Assembly (NCBI RefSeq): GCF_002902985.1
Contig: NZ_CP026167.1
Location: 3,968,001 to 4,032,000, forward strand
Direction of reading: 5' to 3'
DNA from: Leclercia sp. LSNIH1
GTDB taxonomy: Bacteria; Pseudomonadota; Gammaproteobacteria; Enterobacterales; Enterobacteriaceae
Length of the DNA stretch: 64,000 bases
This document shows positions 15,439 to 26,113 of this stretch, piece after piece. A program made the translations under genes and the position numbers. Below the pieces are notes generated by a model. The model had not been told where the DNA came from, ran no database searches, and worked only from the letters and a program-made list of their open reading frames with translations. The stretch's first letter is position 1, and each line of letters starts with the position of its first letter.

Positions 15439-16410
15439 TTATGAAAAATTCAATCTAATAAATAATCCATCAAGCAAATCCCTTATAATTGATTTTTTAG
15501 TTGAGTATTTCATATAACTAGAACTCAATAATGCTGACACAAGACCTTTTCTTTCCCCGCCAGCAAAGATACTGCCTCTGTAAATTGTATTAACACAGCC
15601 CAGATAATTTAGGATGTATTCAGATATTTCTCTCATCTGTGAGGTCTGCTGTGATTTACGTAGTGCATGAGTTAAATCATAGATCTCCCGATAATGAGCG
15701 ATGCGCTTATCTCTTTTTTTTCTATCAAACGCAGCTTTTAACTTCCCTGCAAAAGTACTCTTTTTTGCACCAATTTGATTATTTTCGTGCTGACGATACA
15801 GTATCAATTTGTCTTCGACCGGGACTAATGACCCAAGCGCACATGCATTGCTTGCGAGCCAATAGTCATGCGGAATTTTTTCCGGGAAAGGCATAACGGA
15901 ATTAAGGAAAACCTTTCGTACAGCCATAGTGGCGCCGGTAACAACATTATTTATGAGAATTTTTTCTAATGCTATATCTCCGTTGGCTGGCGTAAAGTTC
16001 ACATGCTGCCAGAGCGTCCCCAGCCTCTCCATGGCATTGTTTATCAGCCAGGCATCAGAGAAAACAACATTGGCATAACTTTGATTTGAGAAAACCGCCA
16101 GTAGTGTTTCTGCTTTGTTTTCGACCCAAATATCATCTTGATCTGAAAAAAACACAATCTCAGATGTGACGTGCTCCGTTAATTTTTCAAAATTCTTGAT
16201 ATAGCCTAAATTGAGCCCATCATGGATGATATCAATTTTAATATCCGTTTCTGTTTTTAACGCCTCAAGTATGGCGAGGGTACTATCAGTCGATCCATCA
16301 TCTCGTATAATAATCCGGGAAGGTTTTATGGATTGTGCAAGGATACTTACAACCTGCTCTCTGATATAGCGCTCACCATTGTAAGTCGCAAGAATAACTT
16401 CGTAACTCAT
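15439..16410 (-). CDS. Family 2 glycosyltransferase (O-antigen)
   Basis: The 323-residue protein is a GT-A family 2 transferase with YEVILATYNGERYIREQ at the start, IIIRDDGSTDST at 33-44 and FFSDQDDIW at 87-95. The C-terminal part is basic. Its closest relative in the window is the transferase at 13592-14482. The ATG at 16410 follows GAGGGAAG and overlaps the wzx stop by 4 bp, so it is coupled to the flippase gene. Its acceptor may be the first sugar placed on undecaprenyl phosphate, but this cannot be decided from sequence alone. Confidence 0.85.
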   Translation of the reverse strand: MSYEVILATYNGERYIREQVVSILAQSIKPSRIIIRDDGSTDSTLAILEALKTETDIKIDIIHDGLNLGYIKNFEKLTEHVTSEIVFFSDQDDIWVENKAETLLAVFSNQSYANVVFSDAWLINNAMERLGTLWQHVNFTPANGDIALEKILINNVVTGATMAVRKVFLNSVMPFPEKIPHDYWLASNACALGSLVPVEDKLILYRQHENNQIGAKKSTFAGKLKAAFDRKKRDKRIAHYREIYDLTHALRKSQQTSQMREISEYILNYLGCVNTIYRGSIFAGGERKGLVSALLSSSYMKYSTKKSIIRDLLDGLFIRLNFS

Positions 16411-17669
16411 ATCTTCCCTCTATGTTTATTTATACATTCCCGGGAAACAATAATAAGTAAAATGCAATCTACAAATACGCGAATTGTCCACGCATAAGCA
16501 GCACCAAGCACGCCATATGCATTCACACAAAAATACAGCAGGGCCAAATAGGGTATTACCTCAATGCAGTGTAAAAAAGCGGTATATTTCGCTTTACCCA
16601 GAGACTGTATGACGGTGAAAGGAATTTGAGCGATAGAGTTAAAGAAAAAGCCCACTAACAAAATCTGGAAAATGGCCTGTGAATGGAGGGCATACTCATC
16701 GCCGAGCCAAAGCTGCATAATCAGTTTAGCCAGGAAGATCAGGATAAGAACTAATGGTAAACATCCCAGCCCCATTATCAGATAGGCGAATCTGATATTT
16801 TTTTTCAACTCATCATATGTTTTTGCTGCGCTCAGCTTAGGAAAAACGGCTCTGGAAAGCGCTCCGGGAAGGAGACCTAAACGCGATACGATTTCAGAGG
16901 GAGCGGTGTAATAACCGACCTTATCAGCACCCAATGAGCCTGATATAACGAACCGGTCGAAGTACACCATCACCGGGCTTATGATGTTGCTAACAGTGAT
17001 CCATCCTCCGAAGAAAATCATTCGTCTGAATGTTTCTCTATAAAATATAAAACCGGCATTAATGATTTCATTCCGAACAATCACAAATGCAATTATTAAT
17101 GACAATAATCTACCAACTGCTAAGCCAAGGATTGCAGAGAATAGCGATGGTGAAACCAATACAAACAAAGCCGGTAAGCCAGCAATTATAGAACTACCGA
17201 AACTTCTTTGTATATTTAATATTGCAAAACGTTCATCGCCTTCAAGTATAGACATCCATAACTGATTAAGCAGAAAAGCGGGTATAGTCCAGACCAGGAC
17301 GCGAATGGAATTTTGAACATCAGTATGATTGGATGCTGTGATATTCAAGAGAGAAATAATATTTGGCGTGAAAAGTGATATGAGAATTGCGCCAAAAACG
17401 CTAAATAAAAATAAAAATATTGTTGCTGTAGAAATTATTTTTTTACGTTCATCGATATCGCCCCGATACACCGCAATTTCTCGGACAATTGCGCGAGTCA
17501 AACCAATATCAAATATGCCTGCATAACCTACAATGGCAATTGCTAAAGTGTAAACACCAAAAAGTTCAACCCCTAGTACCCGAGCAAGATAACCCATGGC
17601 CGGGATAGCTATAGCAGTAGGTACAACATAACCTGCTAAATTCCAGACACTATTTTTAATTAATCCCAT
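16407..17669 (-). CDS. wzx: O-antigen flippase Wzx
   Basis: This 420-residue protein has about twelve predicted membrane helices and the opening NSVWNLAGYVVPTAIAIPAM typical of the Wzx/RfbX branch of the MATE-like MOP superfamily. It would move undecaprenyl-pyrophosphate-linked O units across the inner membrane for Wzy. The motif GLTRAIVREIA and the later GWITVSNIISPVMVYFDRF segment also fit Wzx. It is the first gene after the terminator-like hairpin behind rmlA and the start of the AT-rich O-specific segment. Confidence 0.9.
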   Translation of the reverse strand: MGLIKNSVWNLAGYVVPTAIAIPAMGYLARVLGVELFGVYTLAIAIVGYAGIFDIGLTRAIVREIAVYRGDIDERKKIISTATIFLFLFSVFGAILISLFTPNIISLLNITASNHTDVQNSIRVLVWTIPAFLLNQLWMSILEGDERFAILNIQRSFGSSIIAGLPALFVLVSPSLFSAILGLAVGRLLSLIIAFVIVRNEIINAGFIFYRETFRRMIFFGGWITVSNIISPVMVYFDRFVISGSLGADKVGYYTAPSEIVSRLGLLPGALSRAVFPKLSAAKTYDELKKNIRFAYLIMGLGCLPLVLILIFLAKLIMQLWLGDEYALHSQAIFQILLVGFFFNSIAQIPFTVIQSLGKAKYTAFLHCIEVIPYLALLYFCVNAYGVLGAAYAWTIRVFVDCILLIIVSRECINKHRGKI

Positions 17670-17696
17670 TCCGTTTACATTATCTCATCTTAATAA

Positions 17697-17722
17697 ATAA
17701 AGGGGCTTTTAGCCCCTTTTAA
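17697..17722 (-). terminator. Terminator-like hairpin between rmlA and wzx
   Basis: A perfect stem AAAGGGGCT / AGCCCCTTT with a two- to four-base loop lies about 90 bp after the rmlA stop and 28 bp before wzx. In the operon direction it is followed by ATTTATTA, a weak U-tract. Because wzx to wzy must be transcribed from upstream, it is probably read through with help from the ops/RfaH system, or acts as an attenuator. Confidence 0.6.
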
Positions 17723-17807
17723 TAACTATAAGCAAAATATGATGCATTAATCCCCCGCCTCGATTGTCATCATTCGGGGTTGGTGTGAAATAATCTGACT
17801 TTAAATA

Positions 17808-18686
<879 letters not shown>

Positions 18687-18706
18687 TTCATCATCTCTAT
18701 ATGTGC

Positions 18707-18730
18707 AAAATGCCCGTAAACGGGCATTTA
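18707..18730 (-). terminator. Terminator-like hairpin between rmlD and rmlA
   Basis: An inverted repeat AAATGCCCG / CGGGCATTT with a four-base loop sits in the 52 bp gap between rmlD and rmlA. Only three T's follow the stem in the operon direction. It could be a weak attenuator or an RNA-stability hairpin rather than a full terminator. Confidence 0.45.
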
Positions 18731-18738
18731 ATGTAAGG

Positions 18739-19638
18739 TCAGACCGCAGTAGTCGTAAACAGCTCAGCCAGCATTCGTTTCACCCCGATATCCCATTGAG
18801 GTAATACGAGGTCAAAGTTTTGCTGGAATTTTTCCGTGTTCAGACGGGAATTATTCGGGCGGCGTGCAGGGGTAGGATAAGCGCTCGTTGGCACTGCATT
18901 GAGCTTTGTTATTGCCAGTTCAATACCAGCCTTACGCGCTTCGTCGAATACCAGGGCGGCGTAGTCGTGCCAGGTGGTCACACCACCCGCAACCAGATGA
19001 TAGAGTCCTGCAACTTCAGGTTGCTTCATGGCCACACGGATCGCATGCGCTGTACAGTCTGCCAGCAACTCAGCTCCTGTCGGTGCGCCAAACTGATCGT
19101 TGATGACCGACATCTCCGTACGCTCTTTGGCGAAACGCAGCATGGTTTTCGCAAAGTTATTGCCTTTACCCGCGTAAACCCAACTGGTGCGAAAAATTAA
19201 GTGGCGGGCGCAATTTTCCTGCAAAGCTTTCTCACCGGCCAGTTTGGTTTCGCCATAGACATTCAGCGGCGCAGTGGCATCTGTCTCCCGCCATGGTTTT
19301 TCGCCGTTGCCCGGGAAAACATAATCGGTGGAATAGTGCACAACCCAGGCACCGATTTTGGCGGCTTCTTTGGCAATGACTTCAACGCTTGTAGCATTCA
19401 GCAACTGCGCAAATTCTGCCTCTGACTCGGCTTTATCTACGGCGGTATGGGCAGCCGCATTCACGATGACATCAGGCTTAATGCGACGGACGGTCTCAGC
19501 CACCCCTTCAGGATCGCTGAAATCCCCGCAATACTCGGTGGAGCGAACATCCAGGGCAATCAGATTACCCAGGGGCGCGAGCGAGCGCTGTAGCTCCCAA
19601 CCCACCTGCCCTGTTTTGCCGAACAAAAGGATATTCAT
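18739..19638 (-). CDS. rmlD: dTDP-4-dehydrorhamnose reductase
   Basis: RmlD reduces dTDP-4-keto-L-rhamnose to dTDP-L-rhamnose with NAD(P)H, the last step of the pathway. The 299-residue protein has the Rossmann motif [13 protein letters not shown] at the N-terminus, STDYVFPG, and the catalytic YGETK. It matches enterobacterial RmlD along its whole length. Its substrate is normally made by RmlC, which is not encoded in this cluster. The start overlaps the rmlB stop by one base (TAATG). Confidence 0.97.
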   Translation of the reverse strand: MNILLFGKTGQVGWELQRSLAPLGNLIALDVRSTEYCGDFSDPEGVAETVRRIKPDVIVNAAAHTAVDKAESEAEFAQLLNATSVEVIAKEAAKIGAWVVHYSTDYVFPGNGEKPWRETDATAPLNVYGETKLAGEKALQENCARHLIFRTSWVYAGKGNNFAKTMLRFAKERTEMSVINDQFGAPTGAELLADCTAHAIRVAMKQPEVAGLYHLVAGGVTTWHDYAALVFDEARKAGIELAITKLNAVPTSAYPTPARRPNNSRLNTEKFQQNFDLVLPQWDIGVKRMLAELFTTTAV

Positions 19639-20723
19639 TACTGACGTTCCCCATAGTTCTGCTCAATCCAGGACTGGTAGTTGCCACTTTTCACGTTCTC
19701 AACCCATTCGTTATTAGCCAGATACCATTCCACCGTTTTGCGGATGCCGCTCTCAAAGGTCTCCTGCGGCTTCCAGCCCAACGTCTGGCTAATCTTATCG
19801 GCATCGATGGCATAACGACGGTCATGACCCGGACGGTCAGTCACATAGGTAATCTGATCGCGATACGACCCCTCTTTCGGTACGATTTCATCAAGCAGAT
19901 CGCAAATCGTATGGACTACCTCCAGGTTCTGCTTCTCGTTATGACCACCGATGTTGTACGTTTCGCCCGGTTTACCCTGGGTCACTACGGTATAGAGCGC
20001 GCGAGCGTGATCCTCTACATAGAGCCAGTCGCGGATCTGATCGCCCTTGCCATAAATCGGCAGCGCTTTCCCCTCCAGCGCGTTCAGGATCACCAGTGGG
20101 ATCAGTTTTTCCGGGAAATGATAAGGGCCATAGTTGTTCGAGCAGTTAGTCACGATGGTCGGGAAACCGTAGGTACGTAACCAGGCGCGCACGAGGTGAT
20201 CGCTGGAGGCCTTCGAGGCTGAATAGGGGCTGCTTGGTGCATAGGCCGTTGTCTCGGTAAACAGCGGCAGTTCCGTTGACGCCGGGTGTTCATCCGGATG
20301 CGGCAGATCGCCATACACTTCGTCGGTGGAGATGTGGTGGAAACGGAAGGCTTTCTTCGCCTCTTCGCCAAGCGTTGACCAGTATGCCCGGGCAGCTTCC
20401 AGCAGCACGTAAGTCCCGACGATATTGGTCTCGATGAATGCAGCCGGGCCGGTAATGGAGCGGTCAACGTGGCTCTCAGCCGCCAGATGCATTACCGCAT
20501 CAGGCTTGTGCTCGGCAAAAATACGCTCCATCGCCGCTTTGTCGCAAATGTCCGCATGTTCAAAAGCGTAACGCGGGCTGTCGCTCACGTCAGCCAGAGA
20601 TTCCAGGTTACCGGCGTAGGTCAATTTATCGACATTAACCACTGAATCCTGGGTGTTCTGAATAATATGTCTGACAACCGCAGAGCCGATAAAACCGGCA
20701 CCACCAGTAACAAGAATTTTCAC
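19638..20723 (-). CDS. rmlB: dTDP-glucose 4,6-dehydratase
   Basis: RmlB converts dTDP-glucose to dTDP-4-keto-6-deoxyglucose. The 361-residue extended SDR protein has [16 protein letters not shown] at the N-terminus and STDEVYGD. The catalytic [10 protein letters not shown] and the C-terminal [12 protein letters not shown] are also present. It is the first gene of the O-antigen operon, 76 bp after the ops element. E. coli also has an rffG paralogue for enterobacterial common antigen, but the place in this cluster marks this copy as rmlB (rfbB). Confidence 0.97.
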   Translation of the reverse strand: MKILVTGGAGFIGSAVVRHIIQNTQDSVVNVDKLTYAGNLESLADVSDSPRYAFEHADICDKAAMERIFAEHKPDAVMHLAAESHVDRSITGPAAFIETNIVGTYVLLEAARAYWSTLGEEAKKAFRFHHISTDEVYGDLPHPDEHPASTELPLFTETTAYAPSSPYSASKASSDHLVRAWLRTYGFPTIVTNCSNNYGPYHFPEKLIPLVILNALEGKALPIYGKGDQIRDWLYVEDHARALYTVVTQGKPGETYNIGGHNEKQNLEVVHTICDLLDEIVPKEGSYRDQITYVTDRPGHDRRYAIDADKISQTLGWKPQETFESGIRKTVEWYLANNEWVENVKSGNYQSWIEQNYGERQ

Positions 20724-20799
20724 GCGTTAATTTCCGTTAAATGATTCATAGAGTTATTGGGTTTCTGAAAATTTTCATAGTAGAAATTCAGAAAGCAGA

Positions 20800-20838
20800 C
20801 ACGCTACCGCCCCTGGCTTAACAGCTACCAGTGCACTG
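20800..20838 (-). promoter_or_regulatory. JUMPstart element with ops site (RfaH recruitment), O-antigen operon
   Basis: The 39-base minus-strand sequence matches the published JUMPstart consensus, as I recall it, at all but about one position. It ends in the ops core GGCGGTAGCGTG at 20800-20811. JUMPstart elements lie before enterobacterial polysaccharide operons. The ops part pauses RNA polymerase and loads RfaH, which suppresses termination over long operons. Its position 76 bp before rmlB marks the start of the O-antigen operon. Confidence 0.95.
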
Positions 20839-21005
20839 AACGTGGTCTTAATAGAGGTTTTTTGCCGCCAGAGCCCAGCATAATGGCAACAGGGTAGCGC
20901 GCAAATCAATTAATAATTGTCGTCTTAAACGCTGACAGAAACAAGGGAAAAATAGGGCTAATGAAACAAAAAGCCAGATGTTAACTTACTGAAAATTAGG
21001 AATTT

Positions 21006-21073
21006 ATTAAAAAAAAAGAAACGGCAGTGTCATTCGCCTGGCCAGGGTTAGCCCGGAATGAACCACTGCCGTT
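21006..21073 (-). terminator. Terminator of galF
   Basis: A ten-base-pair stem AACGGCAGTG / CACTGCCGTT encloses a long loop with further short pairing. In the minus direction it is followed by TTTCTTTTTTTT. It begins 20 bp after the galF stop and would isolate galF from the O-antigen operon. Confidence 0.85.
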
Positions 21074-21093
21074 CAGATAACGACGAACAACTA

Positions 21094-21990
21094 TTAGCTG
21101 TTCGTTAAGAGTTTCATCATGCTTTCGCGGAACTTCTGCCCTTCTTTCAGATTACGCAAGCCATATTGAACAAAGGCCTGCATGTATCCCAGTTTCTTGC
21201 CGCAGTCGTAGCTGTCGCCGGTCATCAGCATAGCGTCTACAGACTGCTTCTTCGCCAGTTCAGCGATAGCATCCGTCAGCTGAATACGATCCCAGGCGCC
21301 TGGTTCGGTACGTTCAAGTTCAGCCCAGATTTCCGCGTTCAGCACATAGCGGCCGACGGCCATCAGATCGGAATCCAGCGTCTGAGGTTGATCCGGCTTC
21401 TCGATAAATTCAACGATACGGCTGACTTTACCTTCGGTATCCAGCGGCTCTTTGGTCTGAATAACGGAGTATTCAGACAGATCGCCTTTCATGCGCTTCG
21501 CCAGCACCTGGCTACGGCCCGTCTCGTTGAAACGCGCCACCATGGCCGCCAGGTTATAGCGCAGCGGATCGGCAGAAGCATTGTCCAGAATGATATCGGG
21601 CAGGACGACCACGAACGGGTTATCCCCCACTACAGGACGCGCGCACAGAATAGAGTGGCCCAGCCCCAGCGGCTGCGCCTGGCGAACGTTCATAATGGTC
21701 ACGCCCGGTGGGCAGATGGACTGCACTTCCGCCAGCAGCTGACGCTTAACGCGCTGCTCCAGGAGGGCTTCCAGCTCGTAGGAGGTGTCGAAGTGGTTTT
21801 CCACCGCATTCTTGGAGGAGTGCGTAACCAGAACGATTTCTTTGATCCCTGCAGCAACAATCTCGTCGACGATGTACTGAATCATCGGCTTGTCAACGAT
21901 CGGCAGCATCTCTTTAGGAATGGCTTTTGTGGCCGGGAGCATATGCATGCCCAGACCGGCTACCGGAATGACTGCTTTCAAATTAATCAT
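21094..21990 (-). CDS. galF: GalU-like regulator / putative UTP-glucose-1-phosphate uridylyltransferase subunit
   Basis: GalF is a paralogue of GalU, reported to have little activity of its own and to modulate UDP-glucose formation. The 298-residue protein has the nucleotidyltransferase fold. The GalU signature GLGTRMLPATK reads [11 protein letters not shown] here, with the usual arginine replaced by histidine as in other GalF proteins. It is the standard gene between the O-antigen and colanic acid clusters. GGTGGAAG precedes the ATG, and the gene has its own terminator. Confidence 0.96.
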   Translation of the reverse strand: MINLKAVIPVAGLGMHMLPATKAIPKEMLPIVDKPMIQYIVDEIVAAGIKEIVLVTHSSKNAVENHFDTSYELEALLEQRVKRQLLAEVQSICPPGVTIMNVRQAQPLGLGHSILCARPVVGDNPFVVVLPDIILDNASADPLRYNLAAMVARFNETGRSQVLAKRMKGDLSEYSVIQTKEPLDTEGKVSRIVEFIEKPDQPQTLDSDLMAVGRYVLNAEIWAELERTEPGAWDRIQLTDAIAELAKKQSVDAMLMTGDSYDCGKKLGYMQAFVQYGLRNLKEGQKFRESMMKLLTNS

Positions 21991-22018
21991 ATTTCTTCCA
22001 CCTTAAAATGGTTGCCGA

Positions 22019-22024
22019 ATTATA
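22019..22024 (-). promoter_or_regulatory. Candidate -10 box of galF
   Basis: A perfect TATAAT lies on the minus strand 28 bp upstream of the galF start codon. No good -35 is seen at 16-18 bp, so the promoter may be weak or depend on an activator. Confidence 0.4.
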
Positions 22025-22168
22025 GCCCTTTAGCCTGGTTTCGCCAGCACGAATTGCTACAAATCTGGAGATGATGTTACGCAATTACAGCGTAAATTTC
22101 AGCGGATGCAATCCGAATAGTCGCGCTTTAATTCCAGGAATCCTCGCAAAATGCCGGCTGGTTAATAT

Positions 22169-23554
22169 TTAGCGCTTCGGCAGGTTAAAATTCAGCCGTT
22201 CCGTATTGAGCGTATGATGGTCAATTCGGTCGATATCGACCGAACTTTGCCCCTTTTCATTAACCGCGTTAATGTTCGCCAGCGAAAGCAGCGTTTCGTC
22301 CCGCGCCATAAACTTCCCGCGCACATCTTTGCGCAGATCAAAATTCAGCTTCAGGGCTGGGCCCCTGTCTGCATCCTGCATCACGTTGATATTACGCATA
22401 AAAAGATGCTGAGGTTTATTATGGAACTCCAGAGAGGCGCGCTTCATCTCAAGGTTGGTGAGGGCGACGAACGAGGTTTTATTGCCGGAGGAGATCTGTA
22501 TTCCGCGCAATTTTCGTGCAAGTTTCTGGTTATCCAGATGAATATTGTTGAGGCGGAAATTCTGCGGTATCGACAAATAGTCGCCTTTAATCACGCCGTA
22601 ACCAATTAACATCCCGGCGCTGTCGGTCATCTCAACATTATCGATGACAAAATTATCGCAGCCATATATCGCGACCGTTGCGTTATCAATACCCGCTTTC
22701 TTACTAAAGTCCGGGGTGATATTGCGGGCCTTCACATTACGTATGATAAAGTGTTTGCCGTTTTCAACGTGCACCAGCTGACGGCAATTGCTCCCGGTAA
22801 TATTGGCCACCACGAAGTTCTTTACCGTCTGGTCTTCAGGGTAGTTATTGTCGTAGGTGCTGCCCGCCAGACCGATGCCGATACCCCAGTTAATTTTCCC
22901 GTTAGTGCAGTCGATATGGTCGATCACGTGGTCTGAGATGAGGATGTTTTTGTCATTAATCGCCACGTTCCATTCGATGGCGTCACCCTGCAGGTAGCTG
23001 AAATGACAGTTGGTAATCTTTACGCCATCCATCTGGTTATGAAACCCCTGGCGCAGGATTGCATAGTTGGCTTTAGTGACCCGCAGGTTGTCGATCAGCA
23101 GATTACGCATCACCCGCTTTTGTTTACCGCCAATGTAGATCTGGGTCACCGGGCCATAGCCGCTCATCGCCAGTCCCTGGATCACGCAGTCAGAACCGCG
23201 CACGTCGAGGGTGATGTTTTCGCTGCGCCCCTTCCCTTCCCCGATTACCTTGCTGCCATCCTGCAATACCAGCCGCCCGCGGCCATTGCCGGTCATCGCA
23301 CCGAGAATGCGCAGGGTTTTGCCCTCAGGAATAAAAATGGCGGCGTTGATGTTCTCGCAGGTGACGTCCGCAGGTACCACGACGGTATCACCCTCGGTAA
23401 AGGCCTTCTTAAATGCGGCAATTCCGTCACGAAGGTCATACCGGCTGATCTCCACCGTGGCAGCGTTTTTGGCGGCCCGAACGCCGACCAGCGGCGCGGC
23501 CGCCAGCACGGAACAGGTGGTGACAAAAGCGCGTCGCGTCATCTCTTTCGGCAT
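22169..23554 (-). CDS. wcaM: Colanic acid biosynthesis protein WcaM
   Basis: WcaM is the last gene of the colanic acid operon; its exact role is unknown. The 461-residue protein begins with a twin-arginine signal (TRRAFV at 6-11, then a hydrophobic stretch ending near VRA at 25-27), so it is probably exported folded by Tat. The rest is rich in short hydrophobic strands with Asn turns ([27 protein letters not shown]), as in a right-handed parallel beta-helix of the pectate lyase type. This could bind or trim polysaccharide. It follows wcaL by 11 bp. Confidence 0.93.
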   Translation of the reverse strand: MPKEMTRRAFVTTCSVLAAAPLVGVRAAKNAATVEISRYDLRDGIAAFKKAFTEGDTVVVPADVTCENINAAIFIPEGKTLRILGAMTGNGRGRLVLQDGSKVIGEGKGRSENITLDVRGSDCVIQGLAMSGYGPVTQIYIGGKQKRVMRNLLIDNLRVTKANYAILRQGFHNQMDGVKITNCHFSYLQGDAIEWNVAINDKNILISDHVIDHIDCTNGKINWGIGIGLAGSTYDNNYPEDQTVKNFVVANITGSNCRQLVHVENGKHFIIRNVKARNITPDFSKKAGIDNATVAIYGCDNFVIDNVEMTDSAGMLIGYGVIKGDYLSIPQNFRLNNIHLDNQKLARKLRGIQISSGNKTSFVALTNLEMKRASLEFHNKPQHLFMRNINVMQDADRGPALKLNFDLRKDVRGKFMARDETLLSLANINAVNEKGQSSVDIDRIDHHTLNTERLNFNLPKR

Positions 23555-23565
23555 ATCGCCTCCGT

Positions 23566-24786
23566 TTAAAGCGTGTGTAGCAGAGTGGCTAACTGTCGAT
23601 TGATAAGGTGTTGATTGAAATCGGTCTCCACCTTTTTGCGCGCATTGTGCAGCACAGGCGAGAGCTCCTGATGGGCAATCGCGGCAAACTGTTCAAGCTG
23701 GTTAGCCAGCGCCTCCGGATTGTTCTCCTCCACCAGCCAGCCGGAATGGCCTGGTTCGATCAGTTCAGGAATACCGCTATGCACTGTGGACAGGACCGGT
23801 ATGCCCACCGCCATGGCTTCCATCAGCGCAACCGGGATCCCCTCCATATCACCGTCTGCGCCGGTAACGGAGGGAAGTAAAAAGATATCGGCGGCATCGA
23901 GCATGGCTTTGACCTCATGGCTGGGCTTGAACCCTGGCATCTCGACATGCGCCTCCAGCTCATACTGTTCGATCAGGGTGCGCAGCCGGCGCTCCCAGGG
24001 GCCAATGCCCAGAATACGGTAGCGAAAATCCACCCCACGCGCTTTCAGCTGGCGGCAGGCTTCGATTGCCACGTGTAGCCCTTTTTTCTCCGTCAGACGT
24101 GCAACAGAGATGATTTGCAGTGGGCTTCCCGGCGTTTTAACCGGCCGCTGGGTAAAGCGCTGCATATCCACGCCCATGCGCGAAACGGTGATTTTCTCCG
24201 GCGGACAGCCCATGGTTTTGAGCCGCCCGGCCCACAGTTCGCTGATGGGCAGCATCATGTCGCCGCGCTGAAAGAGCCGCTGGTATTCAGGTGTATAGTG
24301 GTTCAGCACCTCACGGCTGGAGATATCAATGCCGTGAAAGACGGTGGCGATTTTCCCCTCAATAACGCCCAGCTCGCGCAGCTTGGCCGCCGTCACGCCT
24401 GCCGGACCGAAGTGGGCGATAAACACATCCGCACGCCAGGGACGCTGCGTCTGGCCGCAAATGGCGGAGAGGATCAGATTGCGCGACTCGGCGCCATAGC
24501 GGGAGATATTCAGCGCCTTCCAGGTGCCAGGGCGGTGCAGCCCGCGCAGGGTCTGGCGGGCGCGGTAACGCAGTTTCGCAAGCCGGCCCTGGGGCTCATC
24601 CTGCAGCCAGCGGGTTTTGCTGGCGAGGTCATACTGCGTCCATGCGGCGTGGGTATTTTGCGTATCGCCCTTTTGCAGGGCGATAATCTCCACGTCATAT
24701 CCCATATCGATAAAGGCGGTGATCTGGTTAAGCACAAACGTTTCGGAGGAGAGCGGGAATTTCAGTAAGAAGAAACCAACCTTCAT
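23566..24786 (-). CDS. wcaL: Colanic acid glycosyltransferase WcaL
   Basis: The 406-residue protein is a GT-B family 4 transferase. The C-terminal donor domain carries the E-x7-E type motif [14 protein letters not shown] near residues 320-333 and the [13 protein letters not shown] segment near 230. It adds a sugar, probably galactose, to the colanic acid repeat at the cytoplasmic face. It overlaps wcaK by 4 bp (ATGA). The sugar specificity comes from work on E. coli, not from this sequence. Confidence 0.93.
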   Translation of the reverse strand: MKVGFFLLKFPLSSETFVLNQITAFIDMGYDVEIIALQKGDTQNTHAAWTQYDLASKTRWLQDEPQGRLAKLRYRARQTLRGLHRPGTWKALNISRYGAESRNLILSAICGQTQRPWRADVFIAHFGPAGVTAAKLRELGVIEGKIATVFHGIDISSREVLNHYTPEYQRLFQRGDMMLPISELWAGRLKTMGCPPEKITVSRMGVDMQRFTQRPVKTPGSPLQIISVARLTEKKGLHVAIEACRQLKARGVDFRYRILGIGPWERRLRTLIEQYELEAHVEMPGFKPSHEVKAMLDAADIFLLPSVTGADGDMEGIPVALMEAMAVGIPVLSTVHSGIPELIEPGHSGWLVEENNPEALANQLEQFAAIAHQELSPVLHNARKKVETDFNQHLINRQLATLLHTL

Positions 24787-26063
24787 TTGCCCTCCCCGAC
24801 CCGATCCAGTACCGATTTCACCATTTTGATGCCGTTTTCACGTTCGGCTTTCACCGCTACCGCCAGGCGTTCGTTGATGGCTGACAGCTGGCCGAGGGTA
24901 TCGCCGACCATTGCCCCCAGGGAGCCGTCCAGCAGATGACGAATATCCACCGCCATCTCCGGCATACCCAGCTGCTGCATGATCCCGGCAGACTTGTGTT
25001 CGTAGTTAATCGCGATGGCCGGGGTGCCGAAGTTCATGGAGATAATGGCCGAATGCAGACGGGTGCCTACGGTCAGATCGCACGCCCCCAGCAGCTTGCC
25101 CATCTCCAGATCGTTAAGTTCGTCCATCACCACATGGTAGCGGGACGGATCGCTGACGTGCTGGCGCAGATTCAGCGCCACCATCCGGTCATCTTTGTTG
25201 TAGCTGTCGATGCCGGTACAGGTAGAGAGCGCCAGCACCTGATAGCCGCTGTCCAGCACCCGGTTGACCACCTCAGCAAAGGCTTTCTCATAGGCCGCCT
25301 GGGTGGTGCCAAGACGCTTATCAAACGGCGCCAGCTCGCGCAGGGTAATGGCGACGGTCTTCTGCTGCGCCGCCACGTTCAGCCAGTGCTGCACGGCATA
25401 GCTGGGGGTAAAATTCGCCTCCTGATGATCCACCAGCCAGGCGGTATCCACTCCCTGCTCGACCTTGCTTGTGTCGATCTCGCTACGCTGCATCAGATTC
25501 AGGCTCACCGACTCGCGCAGGATTAGCGCGTCACAGTGACCAAACACGTAGTTTGCCAGCTGATTGAACTGGGGATCCTGGAACGGACCGACGCTGTGAC
25601 CGACCATAAACAGCGGCTTTTTCGCCATAAAGGTGCAGAGCGCATGCTCAAACTGCGGCACGCCGTAAAGGTCGACAAAAAAGGATCCGCCCACCTGAAT
25701 AATGGCGTCGTAGCCGGAGAGCAGACGGACAAAATCGGTAAAGCCCTGGGCAATGGCAATATTACGCAGCTTGCCGGTGTCGGTCACACGTGACAGCAGC
25801 ACCTGGTGCTGATAGCGGCGGCGCAGCACCTTTTTCACCCGGCCCATCACGCCCGCGGCGCTGTTATGCTGCTTCATCTGGCTGTAGAGCGGATCGCCCA
25901 TCACCGGGCGGTTCAGTAGCCAGGAGGAGCTGACCGGATAACGGCTCATCACATCCACTTCTGTCTCAGGGGAGAGGGTGTAAATCGCATCCAGCAGGCC
26001 GCGCAGAATGGCGCTGTCACCGCGGTTGCCACAGGTATGGTTGCCCAGAATCAATAATTTCAT
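24783..26063 (-). CDS. wcaK: Colanic acid pyruvyl transferase WcaK
   Basis: WcaK belongs to the polysaccharide pyruvyltransferase family and should place the pyruvate ketal on the terminal galactose of the colanic acid repeat. The 426-residue protein has the GNHTCGNRGDSAILRG N-terminal motif and the C-terminal GTRLHSAIISMNFGTPAIAI block typical of the family. It lies between wzxC and wcaL. The short gap from wzxC holds a GC-rich palindrome. Confidence 0.94.
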   Translation of the reverse strand: MKLLILGNHTCGNRGDSAILRGLLDAIYTLSPETEVDVMSRYPVSSSWLLNRPVMGDPLYSQMKQHNSAAGVMGRVKKVLRRRYQHQVLLSRVTDTGKLRNIAIAQGFTDFVRLLSGYDAIIQVGGSFFVDLYGVPQFEHALCTFMAKKPLFMVGHSVGPFQDPQFNQLANYVFGHCDALILRESVSLNLMQRSEIDTSKVEQGVDTAWLVDHQEANFTPSYAVQHWLNVAAQQKTVAITLRELAPFDKRLGTTQAAYEKAFAEVVNRVLDSGYQVLALSTCTGIDSYNKDDRMVALNLRQHVSDPSRYHVVMDELNDLEMGKLLGACDLTVGTRLHSAIISMNFGTPAIAINYEHKSAGIMQQLGMPEMAVDIRHLLDGSLGAMVGDTLGQLSAINERLAVAVKAERENGIKMVKSVLDRVGEGK

Positions 26064-26079
26064 AATAACCTCTTAAAAA

Positions 26080-26108
26080 ATTCCCCTCCCCAACGGAGAG
26101 GGGGAGGA
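26080..26108. repeat. GC-rich imperfect palindrome between wzxC and wcaK
   Basis: The sequence runs from TTCCCCTCCCC through AACGGAG to AGGGGGAGGAA. Its core, read on the minus strand as CCCCTCTCCGTTGGGGAGG, is almost the same as that at 29007-29033. This suggests a small dispersed palindromic repeat family rather than two independent terminators. Confidence 0.65.
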
Positions 26109-26113
26109 AATAA

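Larger units (their letters stand above)
20724..21093. other. Leader region of the O-antigen operon
   Basis: The 370 bp gap between galF and rmlB holds the galF terminator at the far end (21006-21073), the JUMPstart/ops element (20800-20838), and about 76 bp of untranslated leader before rmlB. The stretch 20840-21005 is AT-rich and must contain the operon promoter, but I could not pick a convincing -10/-35 pair. No open reading frame of note was seen. Confidence 0.7.

Noticed and set aside
17670..17807. A remnant of rmlC after rmlA
   Set aside because: The gap is 138 bp, holds a hairpin, and shows no RmlC-like sequence in the frames I read.
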